DNA of 47,715 nucleotides from an uncultured Ruminococcus sp. Its GTDB lineage: Bacteria > Bacillota > Clostridia > Oscillospirales > Ruminococcaceae. Shown in pieces: positions 40,676-47,715 of the stretch; positions within the stretch are counted from its first letter, which is position 1, and the number at the start of each line of letters is the position of its first letter. The stretch is taken from positions 1 to 47,715 of the forward strand of contig CANQVK010000020.1 of NCBI GenBank assembly GCA_947627275.1. The letters are read 5' to 3'. Made by a program: the position numbers and the translations under genes. The notes below the pieces were generated by a model. The model had not been told where the DNA came from and searched no databases. It saw only the letters and a program-made list of their open reading frames with translations.

Positions 40676-40802
40676 GTTCTTGATGCGGACACGCTGCGCC
40701 ATGTCTTTATTAAAGCAACCTCTATAATTTCTTGACGTAGGGACACGGCGCAACCTGTTTTTATTAAGTTGCAGGGGGTTCGCATTAAAGCGCCCCTGCA
40801 AC
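40676..40802. repeat. Degenerate palindromes between two minus-strand genes
   Basis: GCGGACACGCTGCGCCATGTC and TAGGGACACGGCGCAACCTG are worn copies of the GGACACGGC palindrome. GTTGCAGGGG (40768-40777) pairs perfectly with CCCCTGCAAC (40793-40802) and may terminate the protease transcript. AAGCAACCTCTATAATTT resembles ends seen at 138 and 1288. No gene is seen in this 211-base gap. Confidence 0.6.
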
Positions 40803-40843
40803 AAAAAGTAATTATTATTGGATCATTGTAAACAGCGACTTTC

Positions 40844-42394
40844 TTAATAATCGCCGGAGGTGTCCTCCATAAGCTTGAATTTTATTTCGTATTCCTGAAT
40901 ACTGCCGTCCTTTTTGACATGGGCGCAGTCAGCGGGAACGGTATCGCCTGCACCGTATGAGGCGCTTATGGTATCGTACATCTCATCGTAGGTTTCAATG
41001 GGCGTTCCGTTTATTTTAGTTATGAAATCTCCCTTTTTGAGCGCTGTATTGGCAATATCGCAGTCCTCGCTTATGTCGTCGATATATATGCCTTTGAAGT
41101 CCTCGGGGAGTTCAAATCCCAGTTTTTCCTCAATAGTTGCCACATTTGCTTCGCTGCTCATGTCGATTAAAGTGATTCCGATACGGAATCTTCCACCGAT
41201 AAAGCCGTTGTTTATAAGCTCCTCGATGATGGGCTTAGCCTCGTTGATGGTGATAGCAAATCCAAGACCCTCGTAAAATCCGCTGACATACTTCGATGAC
41301 GTAATGCCGATGACCTGACCGTACATGTTTACGAGAGCGCCGCCCGAGTTGCCGGGAGAGATAGCGGCGTTTGTCTGAATGCAGTTCATTTCAAAGCCTG
41401 TGGAATCGCTGCGTATTTCACGGTTTACCGCTGAAACGATGCCGTTTGTTACAGTTCCCGTAAGACCTGCCGGATTGCCGATAGCTATAACTTCCTCGCC
41501 AACGATCATCTCGTCGGAGTTCCCCAGAACGGCGGGTACAAGGTCGGAAGCGTTTATCTTAAGAACCGCAATATCAGTTTTCGAGTCCCGTCCGACAATT
41601 GAGGCGGAGTACACCTTGCCGTCCGATGTGTGTACGTCATGGTAGCCGTTGGCTGAAAGAACGTGAGCGTTTGTTACGATATATCCCTGTTCATTGAGAA
41701 CAACGCCCGAGCCTGTACCCTCCAGCTCCTTCTGGAAAGCGTCGGAATAAGTGTAGATCTCCACGATAGACTTACGTACTGCCGCTGCCGCGCCCTCTGT
41801 GGAGTAGCGGCCGTTTTCGTCAGGCTCGGAAATATTATCGTCAGCGCCTTCGGGTTTTGAGTTCTGATAGATAACGACCTGATTCGCCGTACCGCCGCCT
41901 TTAAGACGTTTTCCGCTTGTTGCAATATCATATACGATGCCCGTTATTCCCATTATGAGGGCGGCAAGAACGAGTATGAAAAACAGCACAACGATAGTTT
42001 TTTCACGGCGGATACGTTGATTTTTTTCCTTTGCTTCAGCCGCCGCGCGTAGCTGTTCGGCGTTTAAGTAAGAGCCTGCGCCGGAATACTGATTATCGTA
42101 ATAGCCGTACATCCGCGAGGGGGGCGGATTCGGGGAAAACTGGTTTCGGTGCTGCTCGTACTGCCGTTCCTGATTAAACTGCTGATTCGCATTATATTGC
42201 CGCTGAGCCTGATCGTATGCTTCTTGACGGAATTGCTGCTGAGCTGAATTATACTGCGTCTGCTGAATATTGCGTCTGTTTTCCTGTGCAGCCGCAGTTT
42301 CCGAAGCCTGAGAGCTGTCTTGAGCCTGCTGCGTGTTCGTTTCCTCAGGCTGATTTTTTTGAAGTTCGTTAAAAACATTGTCTCTTTGATCCAT
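40844..42394 (-). CDS. HtrA/DegP-like membrane-anchored serine protease
   Basis: A 516-residue protein. A 130-residue Gln/Asn-rich cytoplasmic tail precedes one membrane segment (about 133-155). The external trypsin-like domain has the full triad: His in TNAHVLS (H244), Asp in KTDIAVLKI (D274), Ser in SPGNSGGAL (S350). A C-terminal PDZ domain (about 400-500) follows. It degrades or refolds damaged exported proteins. AAGGAG lies upstream, and the gene starts nine bases after the sensor kinase stop, so it probably forms one operon with the two-component genes, as in CssRS-HtrA or WalRK-type loci. Confidence 0.93.
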   Translation of the reverse strand: MDQRDNVFNELQKNQPEETNTQQAQDSSQASETAAAQENRRNIQQTQYNSAQQQFRQEAYDQAQRQYNANQQFNQERQYEQHRNQFSPNPPPSRMYGYYDNQYSGAGSYLNAEQLRAAAEAKEKNQRIRREKTIVVLFFILVLAALIMGITGIVYDIATSGKRLKGGGTANQVVIYQNSKPEGADDNISEPDENGRYSTEGAAAAVRKSIVEIYTYSDAFQKELEGTGSGVVLNEQGYIVTNAHVLSANGYHDVHTSDGKVYSASIVGRDSKTDIAVLKINASDLVPAVLGNSDEMIVGEEVIAIGNPAGLTGTVTNGIVSAVNREIRSDSTGFEMNCIQTNAAISPGNSGGALVNMYGQVIGITSSKYVSGFYEGLGFAITINEAKPIIEELINNGFIGGRFRIGITLIDMSSEANVATIEEKLGFELPEDFKGIYIDDISEDCDIANTALKKGDFITKINGTPIETYDEMYDTISASYGAGDTVPADCAHVKKDGSIQEYEIKFKLMEDTSGDY

Positions 42395-42403
42395 AGCTGC
42401 TCC

Positions 42404-43855
42404 TTAATCCTTTTTCTCTTTTTCGCCGAGAGTGCAGTCCTCGGGAATCTGTATCTGAAATTCGGTATACTCGCCGTAAACGCTCTTTACAACGATATGA
42501 CCGTGATGAAGATGAACTATCTTGCGTGAGATAGAAAGTCCGAGACCAAGTCCCGTAGTGTCCTTGCCTCGTGAGGAATCGGTTTTGTAGAAGCGGTTGA
42601 AAACCTGTTGTATTTCGTTATCTTTAAGACCCTCGCCCGTATTTCTGATACCGATGATGCAGATGTTGTCCTTTTTATCGAAGGTAAATGAAAGCGTGCC
42701 GCCCTCGTTTACGAATTTAACCGCATTTTCCACAAGGTTGTAGACGACCTGCTGCATAAGGTCGGCGTCCGCAACGGCAGTGATGCGGCGGCTGTCAAGC
42801 TCCTCTACCTGTAGATTTTTTTCCTCGATGCGTTTTTCAAACATCAGTACGACCTTAATGACCAGATCGGTAAGGTTGGTTTCCTTGAAATTCGGGCGCA
42901 TAGTTCCCGATTCAAAGCGGCTCATATTTAGCATGGAGTTTATCAGGATGCGAAGCCGCTGTATCTCCTGAGAAACCAGAATAAGGTATTCCTGCTGACG
43001 GCCTTTCTTGATAGTGCCGTCAAGGATACCGTCAACAAAGCCGCCGATAGTAGTCATGGGAGTTCTCAGCTCATGGGAAACGTTGGCAATAAACGTCCTG
43101 CTTGTTTCCTCGCTTTTTTCAACGTTTGCGGCAAGAGTGTTTACCAAGTCGCATATCTGAATGAGGTTCGGAGAAATATCGGTAGAAAGCTTTTCCGAAA
43201 ATTCGTCCTTGGAGTAATTTTCGACAATGCGCAGAAATTCCGCCTCGAACTTCATGTTTGCTTCTATTCTTTTTCTGAAAATGATGAAACAGCCTGCAAA
43301 AAGCAGCAGAGCCGCCGACGAATAGGCAATAAGTACAGCTATGTTGAAGTCGTCCACGTTTTCGGTAGTTCCTGCGGCGATGATGTATCTCGGGGTGAAC
43401 TTATCGTCATTGCCTTTCAGGAAAAACTTTGTCATATACATTAAATTTGGAACTCTCTGTGAGAGAAATTCCGAGTTTATCCCCAAAAAGTCCTCTTCCT
43501 CAAGCTCGGACATCGTGCTTTTGGAGAGATTTTTTGCGTTTGCCGTATCGCCGTTCGGTGCAATGAGGCATTTTCCGTCAGCGTCGAACATATACAAACG
43601 TATTTCCTGTTCGCTGGCAAGCTTATAGCCGTAGTATTTGGCGGAGTCCAAATAGGCGTCTTTATTTTCGTTGTAGTCGTCTGTAAGGCAGCTTATGAAA
43701 AGATCGCCTGCGGATTTTATTTTTTTAAGCTCGGAATTGCGGTATATAGCTGCTGAAATGCTGACTACCACAGCTCCCAGTGAAACAAGCACACAGGCGG
43801 TAACCATCATTATCAGCCGGAAGATGCGATAATATGAGCTGTTTTTGGATTTCAG
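42404..43855 (-). CDS. Sensor histidine kinase (probable CTG start)
   Basis: A 483-residue kinase. Two membrane segments (about residues 14-38 and 174-195) flank an external sensor domain. HisKA follows with phosphorylatable His in NVSHELRTP (H261), then HATPase with NLVENAVKF (N box), IGIRNTGEGL (G1) and GLGLGLSIS (G2), as in PhoR/WalK-type kinases. The start is unusual: AGAGGTGA (43868-43861) is followed after five bases by CTG at 43855, giving (M)KSKNSSYYRIF. No ATG is well placed, and the open frame to 43927 lacks support. Confidence 0.85.
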   Translation of the reverse strand: MKSKNSSYYRIFRLIMMVTACVLVSLGAVVVSISAAIYRNSELKKIKSAGDLFISCLTDDYNENKDAYLDSAKYYGYKLASEQEIRLYMFDADGKCLIAPNGDTANAKNLSKSTMSELEEEDFLGINSEFLSQRVPNLMYMTKFFLKGNDDKFTPRYIIAAGTTENVDDFNIAVLIAYSSAALLLFAGCFIIFRKRIEANMKFEAEFLRIVENYSKDEFSEKLSTDISPNLIQICDLVNTLAANVEKSEETSRTFIANVSHELRTPMTTIGGFVDGILDGTIKKGRQQEYLILVSQEIQRLRILINSMLNMSRFESGTMRPNFKETNLTDLVIKVVLMFEKRIEEKNLQVEELDSRRITAVADADLMQQVVYNLVENAVKFVNEGGTLSFTFDKKDNICIIGIRNTGEGLKDNEIQQVFNRFYKTDSSRGKDTTGLGLGLSISRKIVHLHHGHIVVKSVYGEYTEFQIQIPEDCTLGEKEKKD

Positions 43856-44083
43856 AAAAATCACCTCTGTTAATAGTGAATGATGTAAGATATAAGCAAT
43901 ATAAGTAAAGGGGACAGTCAAAACCACCCCCTGATCATTACTTGCTGTTATTCCAAATTGTGTTATGTTTAATTTTACAGATAACTTTGTCAGAGATTTT
44001 GTTTGCCGTTACTTACTTTTATAAGAAAGAATTTTTTACAAGGCGTAAAGGGAAACAAAATCTGCTGATAAGGTTACTGCAAA

Positions 44084-44115
44084 TTATATTACACATTTTG
44101 AAACAGCGGCGAGTA
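44084..44115. repeat. Single end of a MITE family A element
   Basis: CACATTTTGAAACAGCGGCGAGTA (44092-44115, keys ATTTTG, GCGGCGAGTA) matches the right end of the MITEs at 16862 and 31452. No clear partner end is found in the 264-base gap between kinase and regulator genes. It starts right after the stop codon of the response regulator gene. Nothing else is recognised in this gap. Confidence 0.5.
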
Positions 44116-44119
44116 AATT

Positions 44120-44827
44120 TTATTCTTCTTCTTCCGCTTCAAATTTATATCCTACGCCCCAGACTGTTTTGAGCGCCCATTTGTCGGAAACGCCCTCCAG
44201 CTTTTCGCGGAGACGCTTGATGTGAACGTCGATAGTTCTGGAATCGCCGTAGTACTCGAATCCCCATACTTCGTCAAGGAGCTGATCGCGTGTGTAAACT
44301 CTGTTCGGGTTAGCGGCGAGGTAGTAGAGCAGTTCAAGCTCTTTGGGCGGAGTATCAATTATTTTTCCGTTTACCTTAAGCTCATAGCGCGTCATATTTA
44401 CGGAGAGCTTTTCGTAGCGGACTTCCTTTACTTCGGGTTCAACGTTTATGCTGCCCACGCGTCTTGTGACTGCGTTGATACGAGCAATGACTTCTTTAGC
44501 GTCGAAAGGCTTTACAATGTAATCGTCAGCGCCGAGTTCAAGACCGATAACCTTGTCGATAGTTTCGCCCTTGGCGGTTATCATAATGATCGGGATATTT
44601 GACTTTTTACGTATTTCACGGCATACCTGCCAGCCGTCCATACCGGGGAGCATTATATCAAGAAGAACCATATCGGGTTTAAGAGCGTTGAATTTTACTA
44701 CAGCTTCTTCGCCGTCGTGGGAGAGGATAACGCTGTAGCCGTCTTTTTCAAGGTATAATCTTAGCAGATCGCATATATTTTTATCGTCGTCTACAATTAA
44801 AATCTTTAAACTTTTTTCATTTGCCAT
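44120..44827 (-). CDS. OmpR/PhoB-family response regulator
   Basis: A 235-residue regulator. The receiver domain has acidic pocket VDDDKN (D13-D15), phospho-acceptor LLDIMLPGMDG (D57), T84 in MITAKG and K106 in YIVKPF. The C-terminal winged helix includes NRVYTRDQLLDEVWGFEYYG, then RTIDVHIKRLREKL. It is predicted to be phosphorylated by the downstream kinase and to control genes including perhaps htrA. GAAGGAAGG upstream and a TTGACT-17-TATAAT promoter support the start. Confidence 0.95.
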   Translation of the reverse strand: MANEKSLKILIVDDDKNICDLLRLYLEKDGYSVILSHDGEEAVVKFNALKPDMVLLDIMLPGMDGWQVCREIRKKSNIPIIMITAKGETIDKVIGLELGADDYIVKPFDAKEVIARINAVTRRVGSINVEPEVKEVRYEKLSVNMTRYELKVNGKIIDTPPKELELLYYLAANPNRVYTRDQLLDEVWGFEYYGDSRTIDVHIKRLREKLEGVSDKWALKTVWGVGYKFEAEEEE

Positions 44828-44888
44828 AAAATTTACCTTCCTTCATGGGCAGAGAGCTGAAAGCAGCTTCTCGGCTTATTACAATAAT

Positions 44889-44917
44889 ATTATAACGCAA
44901 TTTTAAAAAAAAGTCAA
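44889..44917 (-). promoter_or_regulatory. Promoter of the two-component/htrA operon
   Basis: On the minus strand TTGACT (44917-44912) and TATAAT (44894-44889) are 17 bases apart, 62 bases before the response regulator start. Confidence 0.82.
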
Positions 44918-44999
44918 TTGATTTTGGGAAAAATATTATGATAATTTGAACAAATTTAGCAGGAAAACTCCGTACCTAAACGTAATTAGATTAAAGCGG

Positions 45000-45310
45000 C
45001 TTCTAAAAAACTCTTTTGGCAAAAATCAGATAGGTTTTAGAAATTGACATTGCACTGTCAACAACTTAAGAGGATTTTTGTTTTCTTTCACTTTCTGTTA
45101 AGGAGAGATTCTTTGAACCAATGTCGTAACATTCTGCCTCATTTGGGGCAGAATGTTACGAAAACTGAGATTCCAAAGGGGTCACCCCTTTGGCAGGGGG
45201 TGTGGGGTGACTCCCCACAGGTGGGGAGATGCCCGAAGGGCAGAGGGGACGGGGCGATAAGCCAGAGTCCCCCACTTAAGTTGTAGACATTGGTTTCCGA
45301 GGAGGTCTGA
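45000..45310. repeat. Repeat mosaic filling a 526-base intergenic region
   Basis: From left to right: an inverted-repeat arm TTCTAAAAAACTC..CAAAAATCAGATAG (45004-45036) like that at 142; a module with hairpin TCGTAACATTCTGCC/GGCAGAATGTTACGA (45124-45161); the module GATTCCAAAGGGGTC with ACCCCTTTGG (45170-45194); TGTGGGG/CCCCACA (45201-45220); GATGCCC/GGGC (45228-45242); and the motif TTTCCGAGGAGGTCTGATA (45292-45310). No coding region is seen. Confidence 0.75.
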
Positions 45311-45318
45311 TATTTTGA

Positions 45319-45352
45319 AAAAGCAGGCTGAAAATAATCAGCCTGCTTGGGG
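45319..45352 (-). terminator. Terminator of the TPR-like gene
   Basis: On the minus strand AAGCAGGCTG (45349-45340) pairs perfectly with CAGCCTGCTT (45331-45322) around an eight-base loop, followed by TTTTC, directly after the gene stop. Confidence 0.88.
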
Positions 45353-45353
45353 T

Positions 45354-46433
45354 TCAGTTATGTGTAATATTTGCTCTGTTTGCCGCGGCAGCGTCGTCGT
45401 CATCGGACTTCGGTCTCAGTATCGGAGAGTTGGGGTCAAGCTGTAATATGAGCTTTTTAACGCCCTCGTCCAGCGTCAGATTATATGTTATTTTCAGAGC
45501 GTTCAGAGCGTTCTGGACGTCCTTTTTGATGATGTAATGGCTTGCGAGCTGAGCTGCGACTTCAATGACAGTTTTATCGGGGCCGTATTCAATGTCGTAC
45601 TTCTTCATAGTGTCGATGACCTTCTGCTGAGAGGGCTTTGCGATAGGCGAACCCTTTAAGTCGGTAAGATGCTTCATTTCAAGGGGAATAGCTGGATTCG
45701 GCGCAAACATAACGCTTGCCGTATAGAAAACGCCTGCGTCCTCATACTCGCCGTAATCCGTAAGGGTATAGCCGACATTGGCATAGCAGCGAGCGATGGC
45801 GACAGGGGAGGAGGCGATTTTCAAAGTATCGCGTGTAACCTCCAGAACCTTGTTCTTGTTGCGGATTATCTTGTATATTTCGCAAAGCTCGAATCTCGGG
45901 CCAACGTCCACGGGGTTGTATTCTATCGCTTTTTCGAGGATCGGGATAGCGTCAACGTTTGCTCCCGTTTCGACAAGAAGATAGGCGTAAGTTGTTATAA
46001 ATTCCGAAAAATCGAAAGGAGTGCGGTTAAGTATCCTGTCGTCCTTGAAAATCGTTTGGCACAGGTTGTCCTCAAAGGGATTTCTCAGTGAGACGAATTT
46101 CGCCTTTTCTGTCGGAGAATAGTCAAGAATTATCTTTTTGTAAAGTCGTTCTGCCAATGGAACGGCTTCAACGATCTTTCGTTCGGAGATAAGGTCTACG
46201 ATATTTTTGTGGAACAGATCGAGCCGGATACCGTCGATATGCGTCAGACGTTCGATTTCTTTTTTTCTGTCATCGGGCATGTTGTCGAGTATCATCTCGC
46301 CCACTATATTCAGACCCTCTATATTTCCCTCTTTGGCAAATTTTTCACCCTCGGCGCGGAGTATTCTGTCGTTTTCTTCAGGTGAATCGCCCAGTTTGGA
46401 CTTAAGCTCTTTTATGATCTCGTTTTTATCCAT
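45354..46433 (-). CDS. TPR-like repeat protein, unknown
   Basis: A 359-residue soluble, helical protein. Repeat-like helix pairs are visible from about residue 130 on: AIPILEKAIEYNPVDVGPRF, LCEIYKIIRNKNKVLEV, then CYANVGYTLTDYGEYEDAGVFYTASVMFAPN, similar to tetratricopeptide units. The C-terminal tail has DDDDAAAANRA. The start is ATG 46433, with GAGG seven bases upstream. It follows the Pro-rich protein gene by 75 bases and is probably co-transcribed with it. It is likely a protein-protein interaction scaffold. Confidence 0.75.
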   Translation of the reverse strand: MDKNEIIKELKSKLGDSPEENDRILRAEGEKFAKEGNIEGLNIVGEMILDNMPDDRKKEIERLTHIDGIRLDLFHKNIVDLISERKIVEAVPLAERLYKKIILDYSPTEKAKFVSLRNPFEDNLCQTIFKDDRILNRTPFDFSEFITTYAYLLVETGANVDAIPILEKAIEYNPVDVGPRFELCEIYKIIRNKNKVLEVTRDTLKIASSPVAIARCYANVGYTLTDYGEYEDAGVFYTASVMFAPNPAIPLEMKHLTDLKGSPIAKPSQQKVIDTMKKYDIEYGPDKTVIEVAAQLASHYIIKKDVQNALNALKITYNLTLDEGVKKLILQLDPNSPILRPKSDDDDAAAANRANITHN

Positions 46434-46508
46434 GTTTTTACCTCGTAAGTGGTTTGATATTGACAAATCATGCAGGAGGACAAAGTCCTCCGCTTTGATT
46501 TGCGCAGA

Positions 46509-47715
46509 TTATTTTCTTTTTGACATTTCCTTCTGGAACTTAGCGTCTATTTTGTCCTGCTTTTTCTTGGCTTTAAGCTCGGACTTTGTAAGCGGTCTGT
46601 TGTTTACGGGAGCAGGAGCAGGCGTTGGGGCTGCCTTGGGTGCGGCAGGCTTCGGCGAATAGGATGACGTTCTTGAAGGAGCTTTGTATTCCTGATATGC
46701 GGGAATGCTGATCTGCGCCTTAGCTTCGGCAAGCTTCTTCTCTTTAAGAGAATTGTCGCCCAGTTGTGAGAGAACGTCCTCTACGGAATTGAGAACGCCC
46801 GTTCTCTGCTTAAGACCCTGAGTTTCCGTAAGGCTTTGATTTGCATATTCCTTGGAAACCGAGATAGCGGAGATAAACGCCTGAGAAGTAGACCTTGTAT
46901 GTGGATTTGTCGCTATCTTTGAAACGTTTGCCGATATGGGAGAACCCTTGGCGGCTTCTGCGGCGGCGATACGCTGACCGGGGGTCATATCCTTTGCGGA
47001 CGTTGGGATCTCCTTAGCCGCAGCAATAGCGTCGCGAAGTCTCGTATTCTGATTGAAGGTCTGGTTGAATGTGGTCGGAGCTGTCGGGAGCGGGATATTC
47101 TGACCCGGCATAGGCACAAGGATCGGCTGACCGTTTTGATCGTAGCCTTGTATCTGCATTTGTACATATGTATAAATAGGCTGGTTTTTGTCGTTATAGC
47201 CCGTAAGCTGCGGTACGGAGATCACCTGACCTACAGCTCCTGCGATGGGAGCGGCAGGCTGCATAGGAACAGGTGCGACAGGCTGTACAGGTATTGTCGG
47301 GACAGGCTGCACGGGTACTGTCGGAATAGGCTGTACGGGTACAGGCGAAACAGGTGCAGTCTGAACGGGAACAGCGCCTACAGGCTGGGTGTTCGCATTC
47401 AAAGCCGACAATGCAGCGGAAATGTCGTTAAGCACAGGAGCAGATTGAACTGGAGCAGGCGCAGCCTCAGCCTTTGAAACAGTTGATGCAGGGATATTCA
47501 TAGCCGAAATAGCGTCTGAAATATTGTCGAGTACAGGAGCTTTCGGTTCGAGGGACTCGGAGATCAGTTCAAGTTCGTCATCGTCGTCATCGTCAATGTC
47601 CTCAAGTATGGGACGCTCGTCTTCATTTTCTTCGGGAACGGAAACGTCCTCGATAACGGGAGCATTCGGAGCTTCGGCAGTTTCTTTTATGGTAGCAATA
47701 TCGTCCAGAACAGGA
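46509..47715 (-). CDS. Pro-rich acidic low-complexity protein (5' end beyond window)
   Basis: A partial frame of about 402 residues, open through the right edge. The N-terminal visible part repeats a short motif: PVLDDIATI, PVIEDVSV, PILEDIDDD, PVLDNISDAISAM, PVLNDISAALSAL. A Pro/Val/Gln tandem region of PVQPVPT-like units follows, then a segment with YVQMQIQGYDQNGQPILVPM, and a basic Lys-rich C-terminus (SELKAKKKQDKIDAKFQKEM). No membrane segment is seen. Such proteins are usually disordered hubs; the TPR-like gene next to it could be a partner. The function is unknown. Confidence 0.72.
   Translation of the reverse strand, partial: PVLDDIATIKETAEAPNAPVIEDVSVPEENEDERPILEDIDDDDDDELELISESLEPKAPVLDNISDAISAMNIPASTVSKAEAAPAPVQSAPVLNDISAALSALNANTQPVGAVPVQTAPVSPVPVQPIPTVPVQPVPTIPVQPVAPVPMQPAAPIAGAVGQVISVPQLTGYNDKNQPIYTYVQMQIQGYDQNGQPILVPMPGQNIPLPTAPTTFNQTFNQNTRLRDAIAAAKEIPTSAKDMTPGQRIAAAEAAKGSPISANVSKIATNPHTRSTSQAFISAISVSKEYANQSLTETQGLKQRTGVLNSVEDVLSQLGDNSLKEKKLAEAKAQISIPAYQEYKAPSRTSSYSPKPAAPKAAPTPAPAPVNNRPLTKSELKAKKKQDKIDAKFQKEMSKRK

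Noticed and set aside
42462..42476. TATACTCGCCG inside the kinase gene, resembling a MITE family A end
   Set aside because: It encodes conserved kinase sequence (VYGEYTEF), lacks the continuing TATTGCA and has no partner end.

Overview
The window looks like chromosome of a Gram-positive gut or rumen Clostridia, most likely a Ruminococcus-like member of the Oscillospiraceae. The reasons are strong AGGAGG-type ribosome binding sites, TTGACA/TTGCAA-17-TATAAT promoters, lipoprotein signal peptides, three secreted proteins with dockerin-type calcium repeats, a BspA-like leucine-rich-repeat protein, and a BsaWI-like restriction system. This is inference from gene content; no 16S gene is present.

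Layout. (1) 1-3.7 kb: a CAU-anticodon tRNA, a peptidase U32-like protein, a methyltransferase pseudogene with its middle deleted, and a beta-CASP metallo-hydrolase on the minus strand. (2) 3.7-23.9 kb, plus strand: a GT2 glycosyltransferase and a WG-repeat protein, then a long de novo purine cluster (purE, purC, purF, purM, purN, a PurO-type IMP cyclohydrolase, a stand-alone AICAR transformylase, purD). Small membrane proteins, lipoproteins, dockerin proteins, a HAD protein and probable polymorphic-toxin immunity proteins (Imm51-like, DUF6985-like) are slotted between the pur genes, often with start/stop overlaps. purL, purQ, purB, purA and purK are not in the window. (3) 24.1-31.4 kb: nine genes of a compact phage head-and-connector module (terminase small and large subunits, portal, capsid, prohead-protease-like, four small connector or tail-like genes). 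No integrase, replication, lysis or tape-measure gene is seen. (4) 31.6-34.6 kb: a FeoA-type protein and a minus-strand SCP2 protein that probably once shared a terminator. A type II restriction-modification cassette now sits between two perfect 44-bp copies of that terminator. (5) 34.7-47.7 kb: a zinc-ribbon membrane protein, a NatAB-like ABC exporter, a secreted LRR/transglutaminase/dockerin protein, an OmpR-type two-component system followed by an HtrA protease, a TPR-like protein, and a Pro-rich acidic protein cut by the window edge.

Non-coding DNA is rich in small repeats. They include a TA-flanked MITE family with ends CTCGCCGCTATTGCA, a modular family of tandem hairpins (two full 140-bp copies plus several partial ones), GGACACGGC-GCCGTGTCC palindromes, and other inverted repeats. 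They occupy most intergenic gaps, including gaps inside the phage module and directly in front of ribosome binding sites.

Most notable are the stripped-down phage packaging module, the restriction cassette flanked by duplicated terminators, the PurF homologue without its N-terminal catalytic Cys, the split PurH function, and the structurally conserved hairpin repeats. All family assignments are by eye from motifs; no database search was run.
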